Shown: positions 23,680 to 31,895 of the stretch, in pieces
How positions within the stretch are numbered: position 1 is the stretch's first letter
Layout: each line of letters begins with the position of its first letter
Origin: Acidobacteria bacterium 5-1
GTDB lineage: Bacteria; Acidobacteriota; Blastocatellia; Pyrinomonadales; Pyrinomonadaceae
Length of the DNA stretch: 34,781 nucleotides
Direction: 5' to 3'
Assembly: GCA_002050455.1 (NCBI GenBank)
Contig: MWZA01000221.1
Span: forward strand, 1 to 34,781
The notes under the pieces: model-generated
Seen by the model: the letters and a program-made list of their open reading frames with translations, nothing else
What the model was told of the DNA's origin: nothing
Database searches by the model: none
Position numbers and translations under genes: made by a program

Positions 23680-24119
23680 AAAATCTCCGTTTATTAAATA
23701 ATAACTGTATAAAATTACAAAAACCAAATAAATAGAATACAAGAAAATGTTTGATAAGAAAACAGAGGCGGAAAACAAATAACCTAACGCACGAATTTAA
23801 TGACTATCAAACGGCGTAATCAAAATCGCCACGCTTCCGAATCTAAATCTACAGATTGCGCGAATAAAACAATGAAAGACAGAAATTCTTCTGCTTTCGA
23901 TTGAAAATTTCCGGTAATGGATAAGGAACAAACTACCAGTCATTAACGTTTAACAACCCGACACCAAAGCATTTTCAAGTAATGTGTCAGGTTAAACAAA
24001 CGGCAGTAGAAGCAAACTTAGTATTGAAGTCGGTAGTGGAAATTGCTTGCAGACTTGGCAAAACGCGCTGAAATAAGATAGCTTAGAGCTAAATTAAAGA
24101 TTTTAAGGAAAATTCTATT
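23680..24119. other. Intergenic region between divergent E2 and ECF-sigma genes
   Basis: A 440-bp gap with no coding frame I can support, no tRNA, and no strong inverted repeat. It must contain the promoters of both divergent genes, but I see no clear -35/-10 pair. The part nearest the sigma gene has a TTGGCA at 24055-24060 without a good -10. A decayed gene cannot be excluded. Confidence 0.5.
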
Positions 24120-24677
24120 GTGGCTCAGGTTATTCTAAAACATATCGCGTCAGGTAATAAAAATGCTGTGCAAGAGTGTTTAGACACTTATGGCGGTTTA
24201 GTTTGGTCGCTTGCCCGTCGGATGTTGTCAAATTCCGAAGAAGTCGAAGATGCGGTGCAGGAAATTTTTATAGATATTTGGAAAAACGCCGGGCAATTTG
24301 ATGAAACACAATCTTCAGAAACGACTTTTGTGGCAATGATTGCGCGGCGGCGGTTGATTGACCGTCTAAGACGGGACAACCGACAGCCGTTTATAAATTC
24401 TTTAGATGATATTTTAGACGAACCGGAGAATGACGACCAAAGCATTCAAGTTTATGTCGAAGCCAAAGAAGCCGCCGAAGCGATGGAAGAATTGCGTCCC
24501 GAACAAAGGAAAATTCTTCATCTTTCGATAGTTCAGGGATTTTCGCATCAGGAAATTGCTGATGCCTTAAATATGCCGCTCGGCACGGTCAAAACACACG
24601 CGCGACGAGGATTAATGCAAGTTAGGGAGAATTTGGGATTAGGAAATTCAGAAGGGAGGTTACGGCATGAACAATAA
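24120..24677 (+). CDS. ECF-type RNA polymerase sigma factor (SigK-like)
   Basis: A 185-residue ECF sigma factor starting at GTG 24120 behind an AAGGA ribosome site. Region 2 reads VWSLARRMLSNSEEVEDAV then QEIFIDIWKNA, the -10 recognition helices. Region 4 reads LHLSIVQGFSHQEIADAL then GTVKTHARRGLMQVRENL, the -35 helix-turn-helix. The linker has an acidic insertion (DILDEPENDD). The next gene encodes an RskA-type anti-sigma factor, its start overlapping this stop by 11 bp, so the pair forms a switch: the anti-sigma holds the sigma at the membrane until a signal releases it. This subgroup is SigK/SigL-like. Confidence 0.93.
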   Translation: MAQVILKHIASGNKNAVQECLDTYGGLVWSLARRMLSNSEEVEDAVQEIFIDIWKNAGQFDETQSSETTFVAMIARRRLIDRLRRDNRQPFINSLDDILDEPENDDQSIQVYVEAKEAAEAMEELRPEQRKILHLSIVQGFSHQEIADALNMPLGTVKTHARRGLMQVRENLGLGNSEGRLRHEQ

Positions 24678-25548
24678 AGAAAAAAAAGAAAGGCTGCTGG
24701 AACTCCTTGCCGACCAAACTATTTTTGGTCTGAGTGAAGAAGAGTTGACAGAACTTGAACAGCTTAAAAGTCAATTTCCCGATTCAGAGAATTTTATCTC
24801 CTTAGAACTTGCTGCAACAGTTATTGGTTTGAAGAATTTAGATAATAATATCTCGATGCCCGAAAAATTGCGGGCGAAAGTTTTAGCTGATGCTGATGAA
24901 TTCTTTGGATTTTCGGAAAAACCTCAAACTGATGTAAATTTTCAGCCGAAATCGAAAACAACTGTCGGTAAATTGGCGACTGAAAATATTGGAAGCGGCA
25001 TTGGCGTTACATCAAGTCGTCGTTTTTGGCAGTGGTCTGGCTGGGCGTTTGCGGCGGCGGCTTGTATTGCGCTTGCTTTTAATTTATGGTTGACCCGCGT
25101 TCAGCCTCCACGAGAAATTGTTGAAAGTCCCGAAACTGTTCAAACTCCGACACCTGAATTGTCGGCGGCGCAAAAGCGTGAACAATTTATTGCCACGGCG
25201 CAAGATGTGGTTCAAACTAATTGGGAATCTCCGAAAGGAACAAAGGATATTTCGGGCGATGTCGTCTGGAGTAACTCTCAACAAAAAGGTTATGTGCGTT
25301 TTCGCGGTTTGCCCGCCAACAATCCCGACAGAGAAACATATCAGCTTTGGATTGTTGACCAACTGCGAAACGAAAAATATCCGATTAGCGGCGGAGTTTT
25401 CAACGTCAACGAAAGCGGTGAAATAATTGTACCGATTAACGCGGAACTAAAAATAAAAAAACCTAAAATGTTCGTTGTATCGGTTGAAAAACCGGGCGGT
25501 GTCGTTGTTTCCGATCCCAAAAGATTTTTAGCGTTCGCAAAGGTTTAA
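24667..25548 (+). CDS. RskA-type membrane anti-sigma factor
   Basis: A 293-residue protein with a ribosome site (GGGAGG) before ATG 24667. Residues 1-95 are the cytoplasmic anti-sigma part, starting with a helical EKKERLLELLADQTIFGLSE motif typical of RskA N-termini. A single TM helix lies at about 121-140 (WAFAAAACIALAFNLWLT). The exported C-terminal domain shows GDVVWSNSQQKGYVRFRGLP, YQLWIVDQLRN and VVSVEKPGGVVVSDP, the RskA signature. It is expected to bind and inhibit the sigma factor in front of it. Proteolysis is the likely release mechanism, as in the family. A terminator follows. Confidence 0.93.
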   Translation: MNNKEKKERLLELLADQTIFGLSEEELTELEQLKSQFPDSENFISLELAATVIGLKNLDNNISMPEKLRAKVLADADEFFGFSEKPQTDVNFQPKSKTTVGKLATENIGSGIGVTSSRRFWQWSGWAFAAAACIALAFNLWLTRVQPPREIVESPETVQTPTPELSAAQKREQFIATAQDVVQTNWESPKGTKDISGDVVWSNSQQKGYVRFRGLPANNPDRETYQLWIVDQLRNEKYPISGGVFNVNESGEIIVPINAELKIKKPKMFVVSVEKPGGVVVSDPKRFLAFAKV

Positions 25549-25575
25549 AGAAAATTTTTGAATAAGGTTTATTCG

Positions 25576-25614
25576 GAAGGCAAAGTGCATAAAATACTTT
25601 GCCTTTCGTGTTTT
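25576..25614 (+). terminator. Rho-independent-type terminator after the anti-sigma gene
   Basis: GAAGGCAAAGT (25576-25586) pairs with ACTTTGCCTTTC (25596-25607) around a 9-nt loop, followed by GTGTTTT. It ends the sigma/anti-sigma operon. Confidence 0.75.
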
Positions 25615-25645
25615 GAAATTTTTGTCGGCAGTCCCATAACAATCC

Positions 25646-25681
25646 AAAAAATAAAAAACGCGGCTTAAGGTAAAACCGCGT
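25646..25681 (-). terminator. Terminator of the small CGAR-protein gene
   Basis: On the minus strand ACGCGG (25681-25676) pairs with CCGCGT (25663-25658) around a 12-nt loop, then TTTTTATTTTTT. It faces the plus-strand terminator 30 bp away, isolating the two convergent units. Confidence 0.8.
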
Positions 25682-25726
25682 CTGGCAGGATATAGTTTGG
25701 TAGGATAAACGGGGATTGTTTATCGC

Positions 25727-25984
25727 TTAATTTTCATCAAACGATATTGCTGGGGGATAATAAAACGGACCAATAGTTTGTAAGGTTCTCGTGTCAAAAC
25801 CTTTACGCGCGCCGCAATTTAAGCAGGCGCGATAAGAAGTATTTCGGTTTGTAAAAGGACGGCTCATCTTTTTATGCCAACAACCAAAAAGTTTGCCGAT
25901 TAAACCAATTTTGTTGCCGAATGCACCGTTGGTTCGGTTGATAATTGATTCAGCGATTCGGTTTTGTTCTAAAACTATTTGCAT
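25727..25984 (-). CDS. Small conserved CGAR-motif protein (unknown function)
   Basis: An 85-residue protein with a very strong ribosome site (AGGAGG, about 9 bp before ATG 25984) and its own terminator, so it is almost certainly expressed. The core is FGCWHKKMSRPFT then SYRACLNCGARKGFD. The CxxCGAR signature with an upstream Cys-x-His pair suggests a small zinc-binding or treble-clef-type fold. I recognise this pattern as recurrent in Acidobacteriota but know no function. No membrane segment. It is a single-gene unit between two convergent or divergent neighbours. Confidence 0.78.
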   Translation of the reverse strand: MQIVLEQNRIAESIINRTNGAFGNKIGLIGKLFGCWHKKMSRPFTNRNTSYRACLNCGARKGFDTRTLQTIGPFYYPPAISFDEN

Positions 25985-26248
25985 ATTTATTTCCTCCTGA
26001 CATTAAATTGCAAATGAGATTGTCTGATTTTTAGACGCATCACGGGGAAAGTTTTGCGTTTTTTTTGATGAAATTTTATCTAGAAAGTTTGCTGCTTTTT
26101 AGCAGAACCCAAAAAATAAATTATCCCTCATCCATTCTTTTTTAACTGTTTTGACTAAAGCGCGAAGCAAATGATTGTAATTAGCTTTTCAATTTTCTTA
26201 AATTTCTTATCTTCGCTAAAATCATTTGTAAATTGGTTGAGGAAAATA

Positions 26249-27505
26249 ATGAAAAAATCACTTGTCAAAATTTTGTTTGTTTTTGCAATCGTCTTTACTT
26301 TTTTTACTTCCGCCATAGCTTGGGACGATACGGGACATAAACTTGCTGCCTATATTGCGTGGGAACAAATGTCGCCCGAAGCGCGTGAAAAGGCGGTCAA
26401 ACTGCTTTTGAGTGCGCCCGAAGATTCGGATTTAAGCGTCTTTTATCTGCAGGATTCGCGTTCCGCCGCCGCCAAACAGCGCGAGCTTTTTATGATTGCC
26501 AGCACTTGGGCGGATATTGTCCGCGATAAAAAATTCAAAAATCGGTATGAAAAATATCATCAGGGAAATTGGCATTATTCCGACACTTTTTGGCGTGAAA
26601 CAAACGGGAAAGTTGAGGTTTTGAATAATTTTGACGAGCCGAAAGGCAAAGCTGTCGAACAACTTTTCGCATTTGATAAGTTATTGCGCGACAATTCTGT
26701 CACAGACGGCGAAAAAGCAATTGCGCTGGCTTGGATTTTGCATCTCGGCGGCGATATTCATCAACCTTTGCATACTTCGGCGCGTGTTACGGAATTCGAA
26801 CCGAAAGGCGACCAAGGCGGAAATCTCTTTGAACTTACGCCGAAAGACACACCGCGTGAAGACAAATTAAATCTGCATTGGTATTGGGATTCAATCATCG
26901 GGCGAAACATTCCGCGTGTGAATGATGCTTGCGATTCGGAATATCTACCGGCAATCGCGCAGGAAATTACGAAAAAATTTCCCTTTGCAAAAATGCGAAA
27001 TCGTCTGAAACTCGGAAAATTTGACGAATGGCAGCAGGAAGGTTTTCAAATAGCTTCAACCAAACTATATCCGCCAACTTTGAAGCGTTACGAAAAGCCT
27101 TCCGATGAATACAAAAAGACGGCTTTCAACATTGCTGAAGAGCAAATCGCATTAGCGGGCTACCGCTTGGGACAAATGTTGAATAAAATTTTTGATAACC
27201 GCGAAATAACCAGAGAAAATTTTGAGAAAGAAAAATCGAAATATGAGAAACAGGCAAATGAAAGCGGAGAAACTATTGGACAAGGAGTAGATGACGCTTG
27301 GCTCTGGTTTAAAACTCGTGCGGCTTTAATAAAAACAGAAGATTTAAGAGATTCCACTATCGTTGTTGATGTCGAAAATTCAGTTGTAACACTTAGAGGG
27401 TCGGTTCGCGGTAAAGTGCAGAAAGAAATAGCTGCTCAAGTCGTTAAAGAAATAGACGGCGTAAAAGCAATAAAGAATTTATTGAAAATTATACTGAACC
27501 GTTAA
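26249..27505 (+). CDS. Exported S1/P1 nuclease with C-terminal BON domain
   Basis: A 418-residue protein from ATG 26249 (ribosome site GAGGA); an upstream ATG at 26171 would put 26 residues in front of the signal peptide. Signal peptide ends after SAIA, leaving Trp25 as mature residue 1, which with His30 forms the trinuclear zinc site typical of S1/P1 nucleases. Other ligands are seen in WADIVRD, HYSDTFW, LHLGGDIHQPLH, GDQGGNLF and LHWYWDSIIG. Such enzymes cut single-stranded nucleic acids and 3'-nucleotides in the periplasm or outside. Residues about 350-418 are a BON domain (DSTIVVDVENSVVTLRGSV, then IDGVKAIKNLLKI), which binds phospholipid or envelope. The fusion may tether the nuclease to the membrane. 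Confidence 0.92.
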   Translation: MKKSLVKILFVFAIVFTFFTSAIAWDDTGHKLAAYIAWEQMSPEAREKAVKLLLSAPEDSDLSVFYLQDSRSAAAKQRELFMIASTWADIVRDKKFKNRYEKYHQGNWHYSDTFWRETNGKVEVLNNFDEPKGKAVEQLFAFDKLLRDNSVTDGEKAIALAWILHLGGDIHQPLHTSARVTEFEPKGDQGGNLFELTPKDTPREDKLNLHWYWDSIIGRNIPRVNDACDSEYLPAIAQEITKKFPFAKMRNRLKLGKFDEWQQEGFQIASTKLYPPTLKRYEKPSDEYKKTAFNIAEEQIALAGYRLGQMLNKIFDNREITRENFEKEKSKYEKQANESGETIGQGVDDAWLWFKTRAALIKTEDLRDSTIVVDVENSVVTLRGSVRGKVQKEIAAQVVKEIDGVKAIKNLLKIILNR

Positions 27506-27529
27506 TAAATCAAACGAGAAACAAATGTT

Positions 27530-28597
27530 CTATATTGGCATATTCTCTAATTCGGAATCCTTTTTTCTTTTTCGTCCGAAAAACCACGCAATAAAAATTG
27601 AAATAACATACAAACACATCATCGGTGTCGCAAAAAGCATCATATTCGGAATATCGGCGGTTGGTGAAACCACTGCCGCGACAATCATAATTACCACAAT
27701 CGCAATCTTCCAACTTCTGACCAAAAATCCTGCAGTTACCAAACCGATTCTGGCTAAAACGTATGTGATTGCCGGCATCTGAAAAATAACGCCCATCGCC
27801 AGCATGATCAGCGTAACAAAATCAAGATAATCACTGGCACGAAGCAGCAAACGAAAATCCTCGCCAAGTCCAAGTAAATATCTTAACGCCGGCGGAAAAA
27901 GAATGTAATACGCAAACGCCGAGCCGATAATGAATGAAATTGAGGAAAGCACAATAAATGGAGTAACATATGAGCGTTCGTGTTTGTAAAGCGCGGGTGA
28001 AATAAAGCCCCAAATCTGCCACAACAAAAATGGAATTGATAAGGCGATTGCTGCATATAGCGAAACGGTTACATACAGCGTGAAAGGTTCAACCGCTGTT
28101 GTCACAATCATTCTTTCGTCCGTGCTTGTATTTTCAGTCGGTTCTTCAAAATTTACCGGCAAACGGATTCCTTTCGGAATTATTGCGTTGTATGTAAAAA
28201 TAGATTCGTCGGTAAAAAGCCCGATTCTTCCCTGCCCGTCTGTCGTAAATATCGCTTTTACGGAAGTTCCCGGCGAAACAACGCCCACTCCGAGTTTCGT
28301 GGCTTGGTCAAAGACATATCTTCCAGTGTCGCCTTCCGTTAAATTATCAAGTGATAAAACCTTCTCATTTCCAGTTAAACCTTCAACCGGAACTTCGCGT
28401 CTTTCAGCTTCCGAAAGTGCTTGGCGAATCGGGACGGACAAAAAATTATAGATTTCGTCGGATACAAACCAACACAAGAGAAATGCGATAACTACAATTA
28501 TTACAGAATTTATGAGCCTTCGGCGAAATTCGTCCAAATGTTCCAAAAATGACATTTGTTTGCCGAGTTCTTCCTTGTTTGTTTCTTCAGATTCCAT
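27530..28597 (-). CDS. tatC: Sec-independent protein translocase TatC with enlarged first periplasmic loop
   Basis: A 355-residue TatC. The E. coli protein has about 258 residues; the difference is a hydrophilic insert of about 100 residues at positions 62-162, in the first periplasmic loop. Landmarks are the N-terminal SFLEHLDEFRRRL, the conserved cytoplasmic region SPALYKHERSY, and six TM helices. TatC receives twin-arginine signal peptides and forms the translocon with TatA/TatB. It follows tatA on the same strand by 30 bp and ends the cluster. The insert is not recognisable as a known domain. Confidence 0.95.
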   Translation of the reverse strand: MESEETNKEELGKQMSFLEHLDEFRRRLINSVIIVVIAFLLCWFVSDEIYNFLSVPIRQALSEAERREVPVEGLTGNEKVLSLDNLTEGDTGRYVFDQATKLGVGVVSPGTSVKAIFTTDGQGRIGLFTDESIFTYNAIIPKGIRLPVNFEEPTENTSTDERMIVTTAVEPFTLYVTVSLYAAIALSIPFLLWQIWGFISPALYKHERSYVTPFIVLSSISFIIGSAFAYYILFPPALRYLLGLGEDFRLLLRASDYLDFVTLIMLAMGVIFQMPAITYVLARIGLVTAGFLVRSWKIAIVVIMIVAAVVSPTADIPNMMLFATPMMCLYVISIFIAWFFGRKRKKDSELENMPI

Positions 28598-28627
28598 TTT
28601 TGAAATGTTTAATAAAAAATTTTGTTT

Positions 28628-29038
28628 TTATAGCCAATCGCGTTTATCTGCAGAGTCTTTCTTAATTATTTCCGTTTTTTGAGGTTGAGGTTGTCCAATA
28701 TTTTTTTCAAAATCTTGGTAATTTATTTCTCTAACTTCCGGCACAAATATTCTATTTTCTTCTGTAACCAAATTTCCACCTATAGAATTTTCGGTAACTT
28801 TCGGTGTTTTTGAAACTGTATTCATTTCTTTTTCAATACTATTACTGTCTCCAAATTTTGCCTCTTGCTCCCAAGTTCTCTTAAAGTCATCAGTCGAGCG
28901 TCGAAACTCCATCATTAACTTACCTATTGTACGAGCTAATTCAGGTATTTTTCTCGGACCAAAAACTATCAAAGCTATTAGCCCTATCAACATTAATTCT
29001 GATGTCCCGATTGACTCGAGTATGAATAAATATAACAT
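28628..29038 (-). CDS. tatA: TatA/TatB family twin-arginine translocase subunit
   Basis: A 136-residue protein with an N-terminal TM helix (TSELMLIGLIALIVFGP), the invariant FGPRKIPEL hinge, and an amphipathic helix (ARTIGKLMMEFRRSTDDFKR). This is the TatA/TatB pattern, forming the pore or receptor with TatC. A Glu/Gly polar residue is present in the TM as in TatB-like proteins, and the long polar tail also fits TatB, so the symbol tatA is tentative. It lies 30 bp before tatC and 70 bp after selD on the same strand, consistent with a tat operon attached to the ori-region cluster. Confidence 0.9.
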   Translation of the reverse strand: MLYLFILESIGTSELMLIGLIALIVFGPRKIPELARTIGKLMMEFRRSTDDFKRTWEQEAKFGDSNSIEKEMNTVSKTPKVTENSIGGNLVTEENRIFVPEVREINYQDFEKNIGQPQPQKTEIIKKDSADKRDWL

Positions 29039-29108
29039 TCTTTAATTACTGAAATCTGTCCGATTTACTCTAAGAAAAAGCCTAAGCCCTTTATTTACAG
29101 TCGCTTGA

Positions 29109-30155
29109 CTAATCAACCTTTAATAAGAATCGTTTTTTTGATTTTACTCTGCCGATAATTTTCGCACCTTCAATCCTTTCGATATATTGTTCTGCTTTTT
29201 TTTCTTCTAAACTTATAAGCAATCCGCCCGCCGTTTGAGGGTCAAATAACGCACTCTGCATTTCTCTTGTTACATTTTTATTAAATTTAATGCTTTTGCC
29301 AACATACTCACGATTGTTTTTGTCGCCCCTCGTTAACATTTTTTGCTGAATCAAATCTAATACATCAGGCAAAAGCGGTATTTTACTTGATTCAATTTCA
29401 AGGGTTATGTTGCTTGCCTTCGCCATTTCAAACGCGTGTCCAAGTAATCCAAATCCGGTTATGTCCGTACAAGCATTTGCGCCAACTTTCTGCATTTCTT
29501 TTGATGCATTTTTTGCCGATTTAGTCATTATATTTAATGCGGCTTTTTTTGCTTTTTCACTTGCTTTTTCAAACTTAAGCCCCGTAATTATTACTCCTGT
29601 CCCAATCGGTTTTGTTAAAACCAAAATATCACCTGCTTTCGCGCCTGAGTTTTTTATAATTCTCTTTGGATGAATAATACCGGTTATTGCATAGCCAAAT
29701 TTAATTTCTTGGTCGTCAACCGAATGTCCGCCTAAAACAGCTACCTTCTCCTTATTTAAAGTTTTTTGTCCGCCTAATAGAATTTTTCCCAGCACGTCCC
29801 AATCCCCTTTTTGAGGATAGCAAACAATTGAAAGTGCTGTTAAGGGTGTTCCGCCCATTGCATAAATGTCATTCAAAGAATTTATTGCCGCTATTTGACC
29901 GTAAATTTCCGGTTCATCAGCAACTGGCGTAAAAATATCAACTGTCTGCACCAAACCTATTTGGTCATTTAAACGAAATACACCTGCATCATCAGATGTT
30001 TCAAATCCAACTAATACATCTTCAGTAAAATTTTGTTTTGGAAGTTTGCTCAAAACTTGAGCAAGGTCACCTGGGGCAAGTTTGGAAACTCAACCCGCGC
30101 CTGACACCATTTCCGTTAATCTCTTTTGTTCCATAACTTTAGTAATTGCAGTCAT
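29109..30155 (-). CDS. selD: Selenide, water dikinase SelD, a selenoprotein with in-frame UGA
   Basis: A 348-residue protein if UGA at 30092-30090 is read as selenocysteine (U22). The start ATG 30155 overlaps the parB stop (ATGA). The N-terminus is [12 protein letters not shown] then LTEMVSGAGUVSKLAPGDL. The family active site is (C/U)xxK in GAG(C/U)xxK(L/I)xP, so U22 and Lys25 align with E. coli Cys17 and Lys20. The rest is the AIRS/PurM-type fold: TDDAG-like FETSDDAGVF, TVDIFTPVADEP, GGHSVDDQEIKFG, TDITGFGLLGH and DPQTAGGLL. It makes selenophosphate from selenide and ATP, the selenium donor for Sec and selenouridine. Reading from 30053 alone would lose the catalytic residue. A hairpin just after the UGA is a plausible SECIS. 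Confidence 0.93.
30054..30083 (-). promoter_or_regulatory. Candidate bacterial SECIS hairpin after the selD UGA
   Basis: Starting 6 bases after the UGA, minus-strand AACTTG pairs with CAAGTT 18 bases later. Between the arms is an apical CAGGTGACCTTG that can fold into a short stem with a G-rich loop. This is the position and size of bacterial SECIS elements, which bind SelB. The loop details are not a proof; the UGA position in the active site is the main evidence. Confidence 0.6.
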
Positions 30156-31018
30156 TTACCATCTATAATCAAATCATAAATTCTATTTAAATCTGATTCG
30201 CTATAATATTCAATTTCTATTTTCCCACCAGTCCCTTTCCCGTCAGGAATTATATGAATTTGCGTGCTCAACTTTCTTCTCAATTTGGCTTCTGCGGTTT
30301 TTATATTTGCATCAATTTTTGGTTTTATTAGCTTATTATTAAATTCTTTTAATAGGTCCTTTCCTACTCTTTTAACAGCTTTTTCTGTTTCCCTAACTGA
30401 TAACGTCATTTCTAACACTTTATGAGCTATTCTTCTTTGTAATTCAACATCATCAGTCATTAAAAGGGCTCTTCCATGTCCCGGCGATATTTTTTCTTCC
30501 TCAACAAGTTTTTGAATATCTTCAGGAAGTTTTAATAAACGTAAGCAAGTTGTTATTACTGTGCGATTTTTCCCTACTCTTTCTGCAATCATCTCCTGTG
30601 TTAAACCTATTGAAATTATTAAATTTTTATAAGCTTTAGCTTCTTCAATCGCATTTAAATCCTGTCTTTGTATATTTTCAATTAAAGCTAACTCTAGCAG
30701 TTTATTATCATTTACTTCTTTAATAATCGCCGGAACTTTTGGCAAACCGGCTTTTTGTGAAGCTCTCCAACGTCTTTCACCGGCGATAATTTGATAACGT
30801 CCACCTCTTCGTCTAACTACTATTGGTTGTACTACACCATTAGCCTTTATTGACTGTGCTAATTCCTGTAAATTTTCTTCATTAAAATTAATTCTTGGTT
30901 GCTCAGAATTAGGATCAATTAAATCTACATCAATTTCTAGAAACTCTTCATTGTATTTATTTTTTCTTTCTTCTCCTAATAAGGCATTTAAACCCCTTCC
31001 TAAAGCTTTTTTACTCAT
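30152..31018 (-). CDS. parB: Chromosome-partitioning protein ParB
   Basis: A 288-residue ParB/Spo0J. Residues 35-90 show IDPNSEQPR and the CTPase motif GERRWRA (80-86). The DNA-binding helix-turn-helix is around 135-160 ([20 protein letters not shown]). The basic C-terminal region [12 protein letters not shown] and the terminal ISEIYYxx-type segment ([19 protein letters not shown]) dimerise. It binds parS near the origin, loads SMC and works with ParA. Its start overlaps the parA stop by 8 bp and its stop overlaps selD. Located beside mnmG, as in many bacteria. Confidence 0.96.
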   Translation of the reverse strand: MSKKALGRGLNALLGEERKNKYNEEFLEIDVDLIDPNSEQPRINFNEENLQELAQSIKANGVVQPIVVRRRGGRYQIIAGERRWRASQKAGLPKVPAIIKEVNDNKLLELALIENIQRQDLNAIEEAKAYKNLIISIGLTQEMIAERVGKNRTVITTCLRLLKLPEDIQKLVEEEKISPGHGRALLMTDDVELQRRIAHKVLEMTLSVRETEKAVKRVGKDLLKEFNNKLIKPKIDANIKTAEAKLRRKLSTQIHIIPDGKGTGGKIEIEYYSESDLNRIYDLIIDGK

Positions 31019-31772
31019 GACTTAATATCTCCTTTGCTAATTGTATATAACTTTCTGCTCCGCGAGATCGAATGTCGTATAAAATTATTGGTTTGCCGTA
31101 ACTTGGTGCTTCTGCTAACCTTACATTACGCGGTATTACGGTATTTAGCACTTGTGAACCATAAAAATCCCTTAAATCTTTGGCTACGGCTGCTGAAAGA
31201 TTTGTCCTCTCATCATACATTGTTAATAACAGACCCTCTATTGTTAATTGTGGATTTAAACCACGTCTTATCCGTGCTAATGTGTCAAATAATTCTGTTA
31301 CCCCTTCCAAAGCAAAATATTCACACTGGATAGGCACTAATAAAGAGTTAGCCGCTGTTAATCCATTTAAAGTGAGTAAGCCCAATGATGGAGGGCAATC
31401 TATTATAATGAAGTCATAATCTTCTTTTATTTCATTTAATACTATCTTTAATTTATACTCCCGCTCCTTTTCATCAACTAATTCAATTTCTGCACCTGCC
31501 AAGTTTTTATCGGCTGGTAAAACCCATAATAAGGGTAATTCCGTTGTTTGAATTACTTTACTTATTTTTTCCTTTAAAATTAATACGTTGTATAATGTTT
31601 TTTGTGAAATTGTTCGTTTTATTCCAGCCCCAGATGTTGTATTTCCCTGAGGGTCTGCATCCACCAATAATACCCTTTTCTCTTCTACTGCTAAACCGGC
31701 AGCTAAATTAATTGAAGTTGTTGTCTTTCCAACTCCTCCTTTTTGATTTGCCACTGCAATTATTTTACCCAT
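31011..31772 (-). CDS. parA: Chromosome-partitioning ATPase ParA/Soj
   Basis: A 253-residue deviant-Walker ATPase. Walker A is KGGVGKTT (11-18) with the signature Lys, followed by [15 protein letters not shown] and [14 protein letters not shown]. It drives segregation with ParB and regulates replication initiation. It ends in AKEILSHE, overlapping parB. Upstream, a 35-bp inverted repeat separates it from mnmG. No separate Shine-Dalgarno stands out in the A/T-rich leader. Confidence 0.97.
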   Translation of the reverse strand: MGKIIAVANQKGGVGKTTTSINLAAGLAVEEKRVLLVDADPQGNTTSGAGIKRTISQKTLYNVLILKEKISKVIQTTELPLLWVLPADKNLAGAEIELVDEKEREYKLKIVLNEIKEDYDFIIIDCPPSLGLLTLNGLTAANSLLVPIQCEYFALEGVTELFDTLARIRRGLNPQLTIEGLLLTMYDERTNLSAAVAKDLRDFYGSQVLNTVIPRNVRLAEAPSYGKPIILYDIRSRGAESYIQLAKEILSHE

Positions 31773-31809
31773 TATTTTTAATTATTTTTTAACAGTTTTT
31801 ATTTTTTCT

Positions 31810-31894
31810 ACTAATTACTTAGTAAAATGTGGCACGTTTTACATTATTAATTTAACCATATGTAAAACGTGCCACATTTTACTAAGTAATTAGT
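31810..31894. repeat. Perfect 35-bp inverted repeat between mnmG and parA (parS-like core)
   Basis: Arms at 31810-31844 and 31860-31894 are exact reverse complements with a 15-nt spacer. The repeat begins one base after the mnmG stop (31896). Each arm contains TGTGGCACGTTTTACA, which agrees with parS (TGTTTCACGTGAAACA) at 11 of 16 bases, including outer TGT/ACA and central CACGT. It could be ParB-binding, a terminator-like mRNA hairpin, or a remnant mobile element; no T tract follows in the gene direction. Confidence 0.95.
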
Positions 31895-31895
31895 T

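Noticed and set aside
30053-30155. selD as a pseudogene or a gene starting at TTG 30053
   Set aside because: The interrupted codon is exactly the catalytic Cys/Sec position, the upstream frame matches the family, and it overlaps parB by ATGA. A stop by damage at just this codon is much less likely than selenocysteine.
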